Of a DNA stretch of 64,000 nt, positions 62,423 through 64,000 are shown piece by piece. The notes beneath the pieces were generated by a model, which had not been told where the DNA came from, did not search any database, and saw only the letters and a program-made list of their open reading frames with translations. The DNA comes from Halothiobacillus diazotrophicus (GTDB taxonomy: Bacteria; Pseudomonadota; Gammaproteobacteria; Halothiobacillales; Halothiobacillaceae). Location of the stretch: positions 372,001 through 436,000 of the forward strand of contig NZ_CP016027.1 in NCBI RefSeq assembly GCF_001663815.1. Reading direction: 5' to 3'. Numbering within the stretch: position 1 is the stretch's first letter; each line of letters opens with the position of its first letter. The translations under genes and the position numbers were made by a program.

Positions 62423-63117
62423 GGCAGGTGCAGTACCTGGCGTCGGGAATCAATGGGCTGGGTCATGTTGGTTACTCGAGGGCAGTGTTCTCATTCGGTC
62501 CTCGTTGGTAAAACGATCGCCGTAGTTCAGTCTTGTCAGGCGACTGAAATAATGGGGTTTCTTTAATTTACAGTACACATCGGGTGAGAATTAGGCAAGT
62601 CTAATTGGCTGATTCGGATTATCCTCGATTGTGCGTTGACCGGCAATCGAGCCGTTGAGTTCCCGATTCGATTAATAACCCTTTTGATTATAGGTTATTG
62701 TCCCGGTAGCGGTAGCTAGAGGGGATCGGCGTGCACAGCGCAGGATCAGGAGTCGATACGGCAACAGGCCGCCGGCCGCTCCTATCCGGTAGACAATGGG
62801 AAGGATGGGCTGAGGCCAGTGAGTTTTCTTGCATCGTGCACTGCCAGTGGTCATTGTGTGAAGGGATATAATCGGATTCAGCTACGAAATCGATTTCGTT
62901 CGGGTATTAGGTTGTTAATTAATTAATAATAAATAATTAGCCGAGGTTCGTATGTAATCGACATAAAGATAATGGATTCTAATCCGGCACCATCACTTGG
63001 CGGACCGGATATGATCTCCGGATCGGTTTATGGACCGATTATCAGCGCCATGATCCGAGTTATATCATTCAGGTTCGCTTTGACGGCGGTTTGTCGAATG
63101 GGTCGGCAGGTTAGGAA
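62423..63117. other. Intergenic, no gene seen
   Basis: A 695-base spacer. It is AT-rich around 62920-62945 (TTAATTAATTAATAATAAAT). No ORF with family match or ribosome site, no repeat from the window's family and no terminator for the flavoprotein gene was found. An origin or phage site is not indicated. Confidence 0.4.
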
Positions 63118-64000
63118 TCAAACCGCCTGGCCGGCCACCCAGCCCGAGGACCAGGCCCATTGGAAGTTGTAACCGCCGAGCCAGCCGGTGACATCCACGA
63201 TTTCCCCCACGAAGTACAGACCGGACACGGCCTTGCTCTCCATGGTCTTGGAGGAAAGCGCGGCCGTATCGACCCCGCCCAGGGTCACTTCGGCCTTGGC
63301 ATAGCCCAGTGTGCCCGCAGGCATCAGCGTCCACTCGGTGAGGGCCTGCTGCATGGCGGCAATGTCCTTGTTGCCGTGTTCGGCCAGCGGTTTGGTCCAG
63401 CCCCGCGCGGCAGTCCATTCCTGGGCAAAGCGTTTGGGCCAGTAGCTAGCGAGCAGTGTGGCCAGGGTCGCCTTGCCGTGGCGATGTTCCTGAAGCCACG
63501 CAGGGACGTCGAGGTCCGGGAGCAGATCGAGACGGATCGGCTGTTTGCGATGGCCCGGTCGTTCGCTCTCGTAGTTCTGATTCTGCCAGTAGCTCGAAAT
63601 CTGCAGGATGGCCGGACCGGACAGACCGCGATGGGTGATGAGCAGGGATTCCCGGAAGCGGGCCTTTTGCCCGGGACACTGGCTGACGACGTCGATGGCC
63701 GTGCCGGCAAGTCCCTGAAGGGCGGTCAGCGTGTCGGGCGGCAAGGCAAGCGGCACCAGCGCCGGCTGAGGCGGGACGACGGGCAGGCCGAATTGCTCGG
63801 CGATGCGATAGCCGAACGGCGTAGCGCCCAGTTGCGGGATGGCCAGCCCGCCGGTGGCGATCACGAGGGATTGGCAGGTGAAGTGTCCCTGATCCGTGTG
63901 GACGGAAAAGCCGGATTCCGCCTGGTCTCGACCCTCAGCAATGCGCTGCACGGCGCGGGGCTGTGCCCAGCGTACCTGACCCAGATCGCACTCGGCCCGC
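63118..64000 (-). CDS. FAD-dependent oxidoreductase, HI0933/YhiN (BaiN) family, 5' end outside window
   Basis: The visible 294 or so codons are the C-terminal part of a flavoprotein of the HI0933/YhiN group. It has SLVIATGGLAIPQLGATPFGYRIAEQFGLP, the long insert domain LVPLALPPDTLTALQG...FRESLLITHRGLSGPAILQISSYW (shown by its ends) and the closing SGLYFVGEIVDVTGWLGGYNFQWAWSSGWVAG. Function of the family is mostly unknown; some members reduce unsaturated bile acids. The N-terminal FAD motif lies beyond the window. Confidence 0.92.
   Translation of the reverse strand, partial: RAECDLGQVRWAQPRAVQRIAEGRDQAESGFSVHTDQGHFTCQSLVIATGGLAIPQLGATPFGYRIAEQFGLPVVPPQPALVPLALPPDTLTALQGLAGTAIDVVSQCPGQKARFRESLLITHRGLSGPAILQISSYWQNQNYESERPGHRKQPIRLDLLPDLDVPAWLQEHRHGKATLATLLASYWPKRFAQEWTAARGWTKPLAEHGNKDIAAMQQALTEWTLMPAGTLGYAKAEVTLGGVDTAALSSKTMESKAVSGLYFVGEIVDVTGWLGGYNFQWAWSSGWVAGQAV

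Overview
The window is about 64 kb of GC-rich bacterial chromosome. It starts inside the 3' end of nifB and ends inside a flavoprotein gene. Gene content suggests a diazotrophic, probably autotrophic gammaproteobacterium: nif accessory genes, fixABCX, a CbbY-type phosphatase, the sspA-sspB pair, FtsK, LolA and RarA. A Halothiobacillus-like sulfur oxidiser would fit, but that is inference from gene content and order; no rRNA or other phylogenetic marker was examined.

Region 1 (1-7312, plus strand) is the distal part of a nitrogenase cofactor-assembly operon: nifB (partial), a 2[4Fe-4S] ferredoxin, an A-type Fe-S carrier, a TPR protein, the LRV Fe-S protein, two nifZ-type genes, nifS, nifT, a small nif-linked protein, a DegT/AHBA-synthase-fold protein that has lost the usual PLP lysine, a [2Fe-2S] ferredoxin and a SIR2-like protein. 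Region 2 (7313-9257) is an accessory insert: a membrane-anchored protein with a PilS-like pilin domain, a palindromic repeat, and two AT-rich small ORFs with Cys-containing C-terminal tails. Region 3 (9212-17815) is nitrogen fixation again. A minus-strand operon fixA-fixB-fixC-fixX-FeSI-type ferredoxin-TPR faces a plus-strand feoA-feoA-feoB operon. The 934-bp divergent spacer carries a good sigma-54 promoter for each operon and three TGT-N10-ACA sites of the NifA type. Electron supply and ferrous iron uptake therefore look to be co-controlled with nitrogenase.

Region 4 (17816-34182) is mostly housekeeping: a zinc-ribbon membrane protein and a CZB-domain protein, cbbY-type phosphatase, a ChbG/HpnK-type deacetylase, a complete RND efflux operon (outer membrane factor, adaptor, pump), sspA-sspB, ftsK, lolA and rarA. 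Region 5 (34183-46537) is rich in cyclic-di-GMP and sensory genes: a GGDEF protein, an EAL protein, a REC-EAL protein next to a 1180-residue hybrid histidine kinase, with rhodanese, PfpI, YceI, PepSY and small unknown proteins between them. Region 6 (46538-55440) carries a formate-dehydrogenase-like molybdoenzyme and a dienelactone hydrolase, then a repeat-rich accessory stretch with a thioesterase, lipoprotein, HINT-domain remnant, acetyltransferase and AT-rich membrane protein. Region 7 (55441-64000) holds nrdB and nrdA of the class Ic type (Phe at the usual radical Tyr position), a UDP-glucuronate epimerase-type gene, a second GGDEF protein and a partial YhiN-type flavoprotein.

The most interesting points are the shared sigma-54/NifA control of fix and feo, the lysine-less aminotransferase fold in the nif operon, the two AT-rich Cys-tailed small ORFs, the PilS-like domain on a non-pilin anchor, the class Ic reductase, and a palindromic repeat family that frames accessory genes. 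No tRNA, rRNA, CRISPR array, transposase or integrase was found.
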